The position numbers were made by a program, and so were the translations under genes. Shown here one piece after another: positions 1-7,459 of a DNA stretch of 8,857 nt. Where the stretch lies: positions 1-8,857 of the forward strand of contig JAVMKC010000010.1 of the NCBI GenBank assembly GCA_031732795.1, given 5' to 3'. The notes under the pieces were generated by a model, which was not told where the DNA came from, made no database searches, and saw only the letters and a program-made list of their open reading frames with translations. Numbering within the stretch: the first letter of the stretch is position 1; each line of letters starts with the position of its first letter. The stretch is from Accumulibacter sp031732795 (GTDB lineage: Bacteria > Pseudomonadota > Gammaproteobacteria > Burkholderiales > Rhodocyclaceae).

Positions 1-198
1 TACTTGGGAGAAAATTCTACTTTTAACTGCCGCTAATTTCCGGGGGGATTACCATTCAAGCCTGACCCTGCTGTTTCGTACTGCAAAGGGGAGGGGCTCC
101 GTACGGCCGATAATTTAAGCGGAGAGTCGTTGCACTATAACGGAACGTCCGTGAGGAATGCGTCTTATAGACACTCTCTTGACGTAGTACAAACGAAT
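1..198. other. Gene-free flank downstream of the DUF4212 gene
   Basis: I see no convincing coding region here; the short reading frame entering on the plus strand from position 130 is antisense to the DUF4212 gene. Base composition is more AT-rich and patchier than in the neighbouring genes, and there is no GC-rich hairpin followed by a T-run, so no terminator for the operon can be assigned. The stretch around 52-70, with CAAGCCTGACCC, loosely resembles sequence I associate with the borders of small transposable elements. That is memory, not a match I can show. Confidence 0.4.
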
Positions 199-483
199 TC
201 AGCGTTCTCTTTCCCGCTCGTTGTCTGTACCGTCGTGCACCCCGTACTTCAGGTCAAGCCAGTTCATATACAGCGCATAGGAGCCGACGATCAAGGCATA
301 AATCAGTGGGGCGCCTTGAGCGGCCATGTAAAACCCGAATGGCAGCCCGAAAACGGTGATTTCAGACAGATCCGGCGCGAAGTAGCTGACGACGAAGGTG
401 ACCAGAAACCATAGGCTCAGCAATAGACCGGTGAAGCGCAGATTGCGTTGCCAGTAGCGATGATGTCTTTGTTCCAGCGGCAT
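199..483 (-). CDS. DUF4212 small subunit of a sodium/solute symporter
   Basis: A 94-residue membrane protein of the DUF4212 (sodium/substrate symporter small subunit) family, which accompanies VC_2705-type symporters in the inner membrane. The N-terminal signature RHHRYWQRNLRF (about residues 6-17) leads into a first membrane segment (about 18-37). The family motif GLPFGFYMAAQGAPLIYALIV (about 47-67) begins the second segment, and a short charged tail ending in Glu-Arg repeats follows. I chose the ATG at 483 because the family normally begins just before the YW..N motif. An in-frame TTG at 519 would add 12 residues that do not look conserved. No strong ribosome binding site is visible before either start. 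It lies 139 nt downstream of the large subunit, probably on the same transcript. The family assignment is firm; the transported substrate is inferred from context. Confidence 0.88.
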   Translation of the reverse strand: MPLEQRHHRYWQRNLRFTGLLLSLWFLVTFVVSYFAPDLSEITVFGLPFGFYMAAQGAPLIYALIVGSYALYMNWLDLKYGVHDGTDNERERER

Positions 484-622
484 GAGACTACGCTCGATCA
501 GAAACCTTGGCCAGGACAATGCTGTCGGTCGGCTCGTTGGTCTACGATTGGATACTGTTCTCCGCCGCTGGATTCTGACTTACCGGCCGATGATCCACGA
601 CCGTGACGCAGCCGCGCGTTGC
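484..622 (-). other. 139-nt spacer between large and small symporter subunits
   Basis: This untranslated gap separates two genes whose products should act together. I see no recognisable promoter, no clear hairpin with a T-run and no additional gene. Short frames crossing it on both strands lack family features. Confidence 0.45.
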
Positions 623-2659
623 TCATTGCACCAAATCCGGATAGCGGACGCTTTCGACAAAATTCTGTATTTCGCGGCTGGGCGGCCGAGTGCATAGGCT
701 GACGCCGATGATCGTCAAAAAACCGGCGGCGACTCCCCATACACCGGCCGAGGTCGACTCGATGCCGAACCAGGGCTCCATGCCAATGCCATGCCAGCCC
801 AGCCAGGGAATTCTGTCGAATTCGACGCGGACCATGTAATAAAGCGTGACCACCAGACCGACGAGCATGCCGCTCAACGCTCCGGCCGGGTTGGCACGCT
901 TCCAGAAGACTCCCAGAATCAATGCTGGAAAGAAGGCGGCTCCTGCCAATGAAAAAGCCCAGGCGACCATGAACAGGATCGTCGCCGGCTGTTGCGAGGC
1001 GACCGTTGCTGCCAGAACGGCGACTACCAGCAACAAGGACTTGGAAACCACCAGTCGTCCTTGCGTGGTCGCCTGTGGACGGAAAATCTTGTAGTAGACA
1101 TCGTGAGACAGCGCACTGGCGATGGTCAGCAGCAAACCGTCGGCGGTGGATAAGGCTGCTGCCAGGGCGCCCGCCGCTACGAGACCGGAAATCACGTACG
1201 GCAGACCGGCTATCTCGGGAGTTGCCAACAGAATTACGTCCGGATTGAGCGACAGTTCGGCGAGTTGCAGGATGCCGTCGCCGTTGACATCCTCGATCGA
1301 TACCAAGCCGATTTTGCCCCAGGCAGTGACCCAGGATGGCAAATCGGCGATCGTTGTGCCGATCAACTTGGTGTAGATCTCGTATTTGGCGAACACGGCG
1401 TACGCCGGAGCCGTCAGATACAGTATCAGGATGAAAAACAGCGACCAGAAAACCGAATTTCGCGCGTCACGCACCGTCGGCGTGGTGTAGTAGCGCATCA
1501 GCACATGTGGCAAGGCGGCCGTACCGACCATCAGGCAGAAGACCAGGGTCAGAAAATTCAGCCGTGCCGTATTGTTCAAGCCTTGCTTCTCGCCAGGGAA
1601 AGCCGTGGAATGGTGTGCGGGTTCGGCGCCGCGCCGCGCTTCCTGACGCATCAGCCCTTCCCAATAACTCCGCGCCTCCTCGCTCGATTTCGGCAAATCG
1701 TGACGTTGCCGCTCAAGCGCGGCAACGTCACGCATCTGGGCGTTGTTCCGCTTCAAGGTTTCGATTTGCTCCGTCAGACGATGACTTTCTTCCTGCAGCG
1801 AACCCGGGAGCATCAGCATCCGCTGGTAGTGGACGTCTGCCCGCTCGCGGAAAATGCGCCGGACGTCGATTTCAGCGGTGTTCTGGAAAATGGTGTTTTC
1901 CAACTGTGTCACTTTTTGCAGCACTTGGCCGTACGTGACTTGCGGCAACGGAATTCCGGTCACCTGATACGACAGGATGGTCACCGGTACCAGATAGGCG
2001 ACGATCAGGATGATGTATTGCGCAACTTGTGTCCAGGTCACTGCGCGCATGCCGCCGAGGAACGAGCACACCAGAATGCCGGCCAGCCCGACGAAAACGC
2101 CGACTTCGAATTGCAGGCCGACGAAACGGCTGGTGATCAGACCGACACCGTAAATCTGCGCCACCACATAAACGAACGAGGCCAGCACGGTGGCAAAAAC
2201 GCCGATCAGCCGGGCGGCGTTGCCGCCGTAACGCGCAGCGAGAAAGTCCGGGATAGTAAATTGGCCAAAGCGGCGCAGGTACGGCGCCAGCAACAACGCT
2301 ACCAATACATAGCCGCCGGTCCAGCCCATCACATACGCCAAGCCCTGGTAGCCGGCGAGATAAAGCATTCCCGCCAGTCCCATGAAGGAGGCTGAACTCA
2401 TCCAGTCGGCGCCGGTGGCCATGCCGTTGAATACGGCGGGTACCCGGCGGCCGGCGACGTAATATTCGGAGAGGCTGGCCGTGCGCGCCAGGACACCGAT
2501 CGTTGCGTAGAGCACCAGCGTCAGGAGCAGGAAGGAGTAGCCGATCCAACGGGCCGGCATGCCGTGCCGTTCGAGGACCGCCAGTGCCAGAATGGCCAGA
2601 AAGAAGATTGCGGTGTAGTACCCGTAATAGCGACGTAACGATACGGTGTAGTCAGCCAT
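623..2659 (-). CDS. Sodium/solute symporter large subunit, VC_2705 type (acetate/short-carboxylate uptake)
   Basis: A 678-residue inner-membrane permease of the SSS family, probably importing acetate or a related carboxylate with sodium. About fourteen hydrophobic segments are visible. Family signatures include SEYYVAGRRVPAVFNG (about 64-79), ATGADWMSSASFMG (81-94), GTAALPHVLMRYY (about 379-391) and AALSTADGLLLTI (about 501-513), where Ser504 and Thr505 fall in the usual sodium-site helix. Between two membrane segments, residues about 240-355 form a hydrophilic insertion rich in Glu, Arg, Gln and Leu, coiled-coil-like. Residues 457-468 (DVNGDGILQLAE) match an EF-hand calcium loop. At 678 residues it is longer than ActP-type permeases because of these additions. 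The ATG at 2659 is the only reasonable start, but an 11-C tract occupies the Shine-Dalgarno position. The preceding exonuclease gene ends 24 nt upstream. Family confidence is high; substrate is inferred from acs. Confidence 0.92.
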   Translation of the reverse strand: MADYTVSLRRYYGYYTAIFFLAILALAVLERHGMPARWIGYSFLLLTLVLYATIGVLARTASLSEYYVAGRRVPAVFNGMATGADWMSSASFMGLAGMLYLAGYQGLAYVMGWTGGYVLVALLLAPYLRRFGQFTIPDFLAARYGGNAARLIGVFATVLASFVYVVAQIYGVGLITSRFVGLQFEVGVFVGLAGILVCSFLGGMRAVTWTQVAQYIILIVAYLVPVTILSYQVTGIPLPQVTYGQVLQKVTQLENTIFQNTAEIDVRRIFRERADVHYQRMLMLPGSLQEESHRLTEQIETLKRNNAQMRDVAALERQRHDLPKSSEEARSYWEGLMRQEARRGAEPAHHSTAFPGEKQGLNNTARLNFLTLVFCLMVGTAALPHVLMRYYTTPTVRDARNSVFWSLFFILILYLTAPAYAVFAKYEIYTKLIGTTIADLPSWVTAWGKIGLVSIEDVNGDGILQLAELSLNPDVILLATPEIAGLPYVISGLVAAGALAAALSTADGLLLTIASALSHDVYYKIFRPQATTQGRLVVSKSLLLVVAVLAATVASQQPATILFMVAWAFSLAGAAFFPALILGVFWKRANPAGALSGMLVGLVVTLYYMVRVEFDRIPWLGWHGIGMEPWFGIESTSAGVWGVAAGFLTIIGVSLCTRPPSREIQNFVESVRYPDLVQ

Positions 2660-2664
2660 TGTCC

Positions 2665-2675
2665 GGGGGGGGGGG
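2665..2675 (-). repeat. Homopolymer of 11 C (coding strand) in the symporter leader
   Basis: Eleven consecutive G on the plus strand, read as C in the transcript, occupy positions -6 to -16 relative to the symporter ATG. This is where a purine-rich ribosome binding site would normally be. Only GGA directly between the tract and the ATG is left, spaced too closely to be a good site. The tract lies wholly within the 24-nt gap after the exonuclease stop, so changes in its length would not alter either protein but could alter translation or coupling. A sequencing or assembly length error is also possible. Confidence 0.75.
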
Positions 2676-2683
2676 TGACGCTC

Positions 2684-3373
2684 TCAGCCGTCCGAATACA
2701 TATGTCGCCGCGCTTTTTCCAGTTCGAGCAGGTTCTGGGGCGACGGAATCCCGTTGCGTGCGGCGCGGGCCATTGCAATCTGCAGCAATTGTGCGGTGGC
2801 CAGGGCATCCGAAACAGCGCGATGGCGATCGATGCTTTCGATGCCGAAATGGTTCAGCCACGAATCGAGGTGCCAGTTATTTTCGCCAACATCTCGGAAG
2901 AGATCAGACATCACCAATGCCAGATCGAGCCAGGGTTGCATCATCTCAACGCGCAACTGATGGGCGAGGGTGCGTGCGATGGTTTTGGCGGCGAACATGC
3001 TGTGGTAGACCACCAGCGGTGCTTTGCCGACGAAGTGCAGAAAATCGATCAAACCTTCGGCGGCGCGCAAGTCGAACGCCTGAGGACTTGCATCAGTCGG
3101 TTCGATTCCTTGATTCAGTGAAAGATGAAAGGCATCCTGGAAATCGATTACCCCGTGATCGACTGCCAGGGCACCGATGACCAACGGACGATCGGCACGG
3201 CTTTCTGGATTACCGCCTTCGACGTCTACCACCACATAGCGTGATTGGTGATGCGGCAGGGTGAGATCGGGGCCCGACGATTGTCTCCAGTCGCGCAATC
3301 GTTGTTGCTGTTCGATCGGCAGACGTTGATCAGGGATCGCTTGTCCCGAAAAAAGATTGGCAAACCAGGACAT
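2684..3373 (-). CDS. DEDDh-type 3'-5' exonuclease-like protein with a substituted catalytic Asp
   Basis: A 229-residue soluble protein of the DnaQ/RNase T-like exonuclease superfamily. ExoI is seen as VVVDVEGG with Asp50 and Glu52. ExoIII is seen as HRAVSDA with His184 and Asp189. The ExoII segment LVVYHSMFAAK (about 120-130) aligns without gaps to the LVGYYLEFDVA-type motif I recall from relatives, but Ala128 stands where the metal-binding Asp should be. Activity may therefore be reduced or lost, or the protein may serve for binding only. The ATG at 3373 sits just after the upstream stop. A GTG two codons earlier (3379) would overlap that stop as GTGA, and neither has a clear Shine-Dalgarno, so translational coupling is likely. 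Relatives lie beside DUF294 nucleotidyltransferases and VC_2705 symporters. Its substrate is unknown to me. Confidence 0.85.
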   Translation of the reverse strand: MSWFANLFSGQAIPDQRLPIEQQQRLRDWRQSSGPDLTLPHHQSRYVVVDVEGGNPESRADRPLVIGALAVDHGVIDFQDAFHLSLNQGIEPTDASPQAFDLRAAEGLIDFLHFVGKAPLVVYHSMFAAKTIARTLAHQLRVEMMQPWLDLALVMSDLFRDVGENNWHLDSWLNHFGIESIDRHRAVSDALATAQLLQIAMARAARNGIPSPQNLLELEKARRHMYSDG

Positions 3374-3375
3374 GT

Positions 3376-5289
3376 TCACAGTTGATAGTCGAGTCGCAGA
3401 CGCGATTGAAGTTTGCGCGCCTGACGGAAGGTTTCCTTGAGGACCCGCCGTTCGATTTCGTTCAATTCGGTGGGGCGGATCAGATTATCGCCTTCACGGC
3501 CTTGTTCCTGCTCGAAATGTTGGTGGCGCAGGCGCAGCAATTGCAGGAAATTGAAGCCGTCGATGCTGGCCGCGATCTCATCCTCGGGCAAGTTCATCAA
3601 CGCTCCGCCGCGCTTGAGCCGGCTGACGGTGTTGGTCGCTTCGACTTGGCGGGCGAGCGCAAAAACGCGCGCCGCGTCAGTAAATAAGCGCACGCCGAAT
3701 TTCTTCAAGTCGATGGTTCCCGGATGCTCCGGGTCGGCATCGGTGATGAAATCGCGGATTCGACCCAGCGGAGGGGTGACGCTCAAGGCGTTCTGCGCCA
3801 GCATGCGCAGGAACAGAGGATTCCCCTGCGTCTGACGCAGCAACGACAAACGCATGCGGTGCGCCAGATTGAAGTGGCCAAAAAGCGGCCGGAAATCAAA
3901 GAAAATCGTCGCGTTGAGCAGAGCCTGCGGTTCCGGTGTGCGTACCCATTGTTCGAATTTCTCTTGCCACTCCTCCAGGGTCAGGCATAACTCTGGATTG
4001 CTGGCCATGATATTGCCTTGGCACAGCGGAAAACCGCAAGCGTCCAGGTCCTGGTTGACGTCGCGTGCGAACTCCAGGAACCGCAACTGCGTCTGTTCGC
4101 GGTCCATGATGTCGGTACAGAGAAACACGATACCGTTGTCTTGATCGGTGGTGAAGGTCTGCTCATCTCGCCCTTCCGATCCAAATGCCAGCCATGCCCA
4201 GTCGATGCCGTAAAAATCATGATGCTCGAGGTTCAATTCGATCACTCGACGTGTGACCGAGTCGTTGAGCGTCGAGATGAAGCGGGTCACTTCGAGTCCA
4301 CCGACTCCTTCACCGAGCATGGTCAGCGCCAGATTACGAACATCCTGGCGGGCTTGTCGCAGGGTGTCGATAGAGCTGGCCGAGGCGATGGCATGGCGGA
4401 TCTGCCGCAGACCGGTTCCTTGCAATTTGAACAGGTCGCGCTCGGAGACGACGCCTTTCAGCCTGCCGCCTTCGTCGACCACCAGCACATGACGAATACC
4501 GCGCTGGGCCATCAACAATGCCGCGTCGTAGGCATTGGCGGCTTGCGGCAGCGTGTATACCGGGCCTGACATCACCGCGGACACCGGTTGCTCCAGTGAC
4601 GTTTCCGGCAGAACGATTCGCTTCAGGACGTCGGATTGAGTGAATACGCCTACAGGTGCTTTTTGCTCGTCGACCACCACCATCGACCCCAGATGCTGCT
4701 CGGCCATCTGAGTCACGACCTGACGGATGGTGGTTTCGGGCTCGACGGCGACCGGTTCCCGGCTGATGATCCCTCCAAGCGCGGAATGCATGCGCTTTTG
4801 TTCGGCCGAGCCCTGGCCGACCTGGAATTGCAACTGTTGTTGCGACTGCTTGAGCAAAGTGGCGATATGCTGTGTGCAGAATAAACCGAACACCGGGCTT
4901 GTCCGATTCAAGGTCAGGAAATCATCGGCCGGCAGTTCGTAACAGAAGACGTTTTCGCGTGCCAGGTAAACGTTGCTCGTTGCTGACTGCGACATCAGCG
5001 CTTCGATTGAGAACATCTGTCCCGGTCCGAGATGCAGCGACAACGTCTCGTGGTGTTCGGTCGAACTTGCCGGGACGACGCGGACTTTGCCCGTTTGAAT
5101 GATGAACAGGCTGCACGCGATCCCCATTTCGCTGGCCAGAATACGGCTGGTTTTTGGATAGTGCGTCAGCTTGACCCGTTCGACGAGAAAACGGAGCTCA
5201 TCGTCGGCCATCCGGTCGAATGGCGCGAAAGCACGCAAAAACCGCTGGCAGGCGGCGATCAGAGTTTCAGTCGCTGGGTTGGTCTCCAT
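3376..5289 (-). CDS. cNMP-like / CBS pair / DUF294 nucleotidyltransferase signalling protein
   Basis: A 637-residue cytoplasmic multidomain protein. In order it has a cyclic-nucleotide-binding-like beta-barrel (about 20-145), two CBS domains (about 173-225 and 236-290), a DUF294 nucleotidyltransferase core (about 320-450) and a DUF294 C-terminal region (about 455-630). The core carries FGSEGRDEQ (369-377) and the metal-binding pair in DQDNG (Asp382, Asp384), a GlnD-like arrangement, which suggests transfer of a nucleotide to a protein or small target. The barrel's pocket is atypical: FSIEALMSQSATS (93-105) lacks the usual ribose-binding Glu and phosphate-binding Arg positions. I chose the ATG at 5289 because AGGGAG precedes it by 5 nt. 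A GTG ten codons upstream has no such site. It is followed immediately by the exonuclease gene. A role in controlling the symporter or Acs is an inference from neighbourhood. Confidence 0.9.
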   Translation of the reverse strand: METNPATETLIAACQRFLRAFAPFDRMADDELRFLVERVKLTHYPKTSRILASEMGIACSLFIIQTGKVRVVPASSTEHHETLSLHLGPGQMFSIEALMSQSATSNVYLARENVFCYELPADDFLTLNRTSPVFGLFCTQHIATLLKQSQQQLQFQVGQGSAEQKRMHSALGGIISREPVAVEPETTIRQVVTQMAEQHLGSMVVVDEQKAPVGVFTQSDVLKRIVLPETSLEQPVSAVMSGPVYTLPQAANAYDAALLMAQRGIRHVLVVDEGGRLKGVVSERDLFKLQGTGLRQIRHAIASASSIDTLRQARQDVRNLALTMLGEGVGGLEVTRFISTLNDSVTRRVIELNLEHHDFYGIDWAWLAFGSEGRDEQTFTTDQDNGIVFLCTDIMDREQTQLRFLEFARDVNQDLDACGFPLCQGNIMASNPELCLTLEEWQEKFEQWVRTPEPQALLNATIFFDFRPLFGHFNLAHRMRLSLLRQTQGNPLFLRMLAQNALSVTPPLGRIRDFITDADPEHPGTIDLKKFGVRLFTDAARVFALARQVEATNTVSRLKRGGALMNLPEDEIAASIDGFNFLQLLRLRHQHFEQEQGREGDNLIRPTELNEIERRVLKETFRQARKLQSRLRLDYQL

Positions 5290-5294
5290 CTTTG

Positions 5295-5300
5295 CTCCCT
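5295..5300 (-). promoter_or_regulatory. Ribosome binding site deciding the nucleotidyltransferase start
   Basis: AGGGAG lies 5 nt before the ATG at 5289. The alternative upstream GTG at 5319 has no purine-rich site at proper spacing, so this motif decides the start. Confidence 0.75.
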
Positions 5301-5383
5301 CGCAGGCGATCAACGGCACGCCTGTCGATTAGTCAGGATGTGCTGCGCAATGATTGATTGGCGATCGCTAGGCCCCAAAAGAT

Positions 5384-5419
5384 TCGGCGTTGCGGCCCAA
5401 CCTGAACCAGCAACGCCGA
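5384..5419 (-). terminator. Hairpin with short U-tract downstream of acs
   Basis: TCGGCGTTGC and GCAACGCCGA form a perfect 10-bp stem around a 16-nt loop. Read in the acs direction, the stem is followed after three bases by four U and then GGGG. The long loop and short U-tract make it a modest intrinsic terminator or attenuator. It would separate acs from the genes downstream at least in part. Confidence 0.5.
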
Positions 5420-5442
5420 CCTTATCTTCGATCAACGCAACG

Positions 5443-5470
5443 CGCTCACGGACTCGCTGGTCCGCGAGCG
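5443..5470 (-). other. Strong hairpin directly after the acs stop codon
   Basis: CGCTCGCGGAC and GTCCGTGAGCG (minus strand) pair over 11 bp around a 6-nt loop. The only non-Watson-Crick pair would be a G-U wobble in the acs transcript, whereas the plus-strand RNA would have an A-C mismatch there. It begins 12 nt after the acs stop codon and has no U-tract. Protection of the acs message 3' end, or cooperation with the second hairpin in termination, is a reasonable reading. Confidence 0.5.
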
Positions 5471-5482
5471 ATGCCAACGATT

Positions 5483-7459
5483 CTACACTGCCCAGGAGTC
5501 CTTCAGCTGATCGAGGATCGCCGGATTTTCCAGCGTAGACGTATCCTGTGCCACTGTTTCACCTTTGGCCAGCGAACGCAACAGACGACGCATGATCTTC
5601 CCGGAACGGGTTTTCGGCAAGTTGTCGCCGAAACGCAGGTCTTTCGGTTTGGCAATCGGACCGATTTCCCGGCCGACGTGATCCTGCAATTCCTTGACAA
5701 TCTTCTTGGCGGCTTCCCCGGTTGGCCGCTGCCCTTTGAGCACCACGAAGGCACAAATCGCCTCGCCGGTCAGGTCATCGGGCCGGCCGACCACCGCCGC
5801 CTCGGCGACCAGCGGGTGCGAAACCAAGGCCGATTCGATTTCCAAGGTTCCCATCCGGTGACCCGAAACGTTCAACACGTCATCGATCCGGCCGGTGATC
5901 GTGAAATAACCGGTTTTCACGTCGCGAATCGAACCGTCGCCGGCGAGATAGAGTTTGCCGTTGAAATCATCCGGGTAATACGACTTCTTGAACCGCTCGG
6001 GGTCACCCCAGATGTTGCGGATCATCGCCGGCCACGGCCGCTTGACCACCAGCAGCCCGCCTTTGCCCCAGTCGAGTTCGGTACCGGTCTCGTCGACTAC
6101 CGCTGCCTGGATGCCGGGGAAGGGCAGGGTGCACGAACCGGGGACCAGTGGCGTGGCACCCGGCAGCGGCGTGATCATGTGTCCGCCGGTTTCGGTCTGC
6201 CAGAAGGTATCGACGATCGGGCAGCGGCTACCGCCGACGGCGTCGTAATACCACTGCCAAGCGGCCGGGTTGATCGGCTCGCCAACGGTGCCAAGCAGAC
6301 GCAGCGACGACAGATCGTATTGTGTCGGTGCGACCGAAGGATTGGTGTCGGCGGCCTTGACCAGCGAGCGGATCGCTGTCGGGGCGGTATAGAAGATGGT
6401 CACCTTGTGTTCCTGGATCATCTTCCAGAAGCGGCCGGCGTCGGGATAGGTCGGGATGCCCTCGAAAACGATTTCGGTGCCTCCGCAGGCCAGCGGTCCG
6501 TAGGCGATATAGGTATGACCGGTGACCCAGCCGATATCGGCCGTGCACCAGAACAGATCGCTTGGCTTGAGGTCGAAGGTCCATTTCATCGTCAGGATGG
6601 CGTGCAGCAGGTAGCCACCGGAGCAATGCTGGACACCTTTCGGTTTGCCGGTTGATCCGGAGGTGTACAGCAGGAACAGCGGATGTTCGGCATCGACCCA
6701 TTCCGGTTCGCAAACGTCCGACTGGCCGTCAATGACGTCGTGCCACCAGACGTCGCGCCCGGCGACCATCTTGCATTCGCCGCCGGTACGCTGAAAAACG
6801 ATGATCGTCTTGACGGATTGGCAACCGCCCAGGGCGATGCCATCATCGACCGAAGGCTTGAGCGGGATTTTCTTGCCACCGCGGCACTGCTCGTCGGCGG
6901 TGATCACCGCCACGGCGCCGGCATCGTTGATCCGGTCACGCACCGATTGTGACGAGAAGCCGCCGAAAACCACCGAATGGATGGCGCCGATACGGGCGCA
7001 GGCTTGCATGGCGATGATTCCTTCGACGCCCATCGACATGTAAATGACCACCCGGTCGCCCTTTTTGATGCCACGGGCGCGCAGTCCGTTGGCAAACTGG
7101 CAGACCCGGGACAGCAGTTCCTTATAGGTGACTCGCGTTACTGTACCGTCGTCGGCTTCGAAAATGATCGCCACCCGATCGCCAAGACCGGCTTCGATGT
7201 TGCGATCGAGACAGTTGTAGGAAACGTTCAGCACACCGTCGGCAAACCATTTGAAGAACGGGGCGTTCGACTCGTCGAGCACCTGCGTGAACGGTTGCTT
7301 CCAGGTGACGTGTTCACGCGCCAGACGTCCCCAGAAACCGCTGTAATCCTTTTCCGCTTCTGCACATAACGCCCTGTAAGCGTCCATCCCCGAAATCGTC
7401 GCTTGCTGAACGAATTCGGCGGAGGGTTCAAATAGTTTGACGTCCTCGCTTTGTGACAT
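5483..7459 (-). CDS. acs: Acetyl-CoA synthetase (AMP-forming)
   Basis: A 658-residue cytoplasmic acyl-adenylate-forming enzyme converting acetate, ATP and CoA to acetyl-CoA, AMP and pyrophosphate through acetyl-AMP. The P-loop-like motif YTSGSTGKPKG spans 265-275. The acyl-pocket segment DTFWQTETGG (417-426) carries Trp420, corresponding to the Trp that restricts the pocket to acetate in the Salmonella enzyme. The hinge and CoA-site region ITGRIDDVLNVSGHRMG lies at about 521-537. The C-terminal PKTRSGK places Lys621 as the lysine essential for adenylation and usually controlled by acetylation. Length is normal for Acs. I chose the ATG at 7459 because AGGAG stands 7 nt before it and the following sequence matches typical Acs N-termini. 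An in-frame upstream extension of 41 codons is unlike the family. A perfect palindrome covers the start codon, and two hairpins follow the gene. Confidence 0.97.
   Translation of the reverse strand: MSQSEDVKLFEPSAEFVQQATISGMDAYRALCAEAEKDYSGFWGRLAREHVTWKQPFTQVLDESNAPFFKWFADGVLNVSYNCLDRNIEAGLGDRVAIIFEADDGTVTRVTYKELLSRVCQFANGLRARGIKKGDRVVIYMSMGVEGIIAMQACARIGAIHSVVFGGFSSQSVRDRINDAGAVAVITADEQCRGGKKIPLKPSVDDGIALGGCQSVKTIIVFQRTGGECKMVAGRDVWWHDVIDGQSDVCEPEWVDAEHPLFLLYTSGSTGKPKGVQHCSGGYLLHAILTMKWTFDLKPSDLFWCTADIGWVTGHTYIAYGPLACGGTEIVFEGIPTYPDAGRFWKMIQEHKVTIFYTAPTAIRSLVKAADTNPSVAPTQYDLSSLRLLGTVGEPINPAAWQWYYDAVGGSRCPIVDTFWQTETGGHMITPLPGATPLVPGSCTLPFPGIQAAVVDETGTELDWGKGGLLVVKRPWPAMIRNIWGDPERFKKSYYPDDFNGKLYLAGDGSIRDVKTGYFTITGRIDDVLNVSGHRMGTLEIESALVSHPLVAEAAVVGRPDDLTGEAICAFVVLKGQRPTGEAAKKIVKELQDHVGREIGPIAKPKDLRFGDNLPKTRSGKIMRRLLRSLAKGETVAQDTSTLENPAILDQLKDSWAV

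Noticed and set aside
130..414. Plus-strand frame of 94 codons at the left edge
   Set aside because: Most of it is antisense to the DUF4212 gene and it has no ribosome site or family features.
484..519. TTG start at 519 for the DUF4212 protein
   Set aside because: The 12 extra residues do not resemble the family N-terminus, and the ATG at 483 lies at the expected distance from the YW..N motif.
1265..2395. Long plus-strand open frame (376 codons) opposite the symporter gene
   Set aside because: It is antisense to a clearly conserved membrane protein, is rich in Arg, Gln and His, and shows no domain. It arises from codon bias of the real gene.
5390..6655. Plus-strand open frame of 421 codons opposite acs
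   Set aside because: It covers the acs 3' half antisense, has no recognisable motif, and its composition is typical of a shadow frame in GC-rich DNA.
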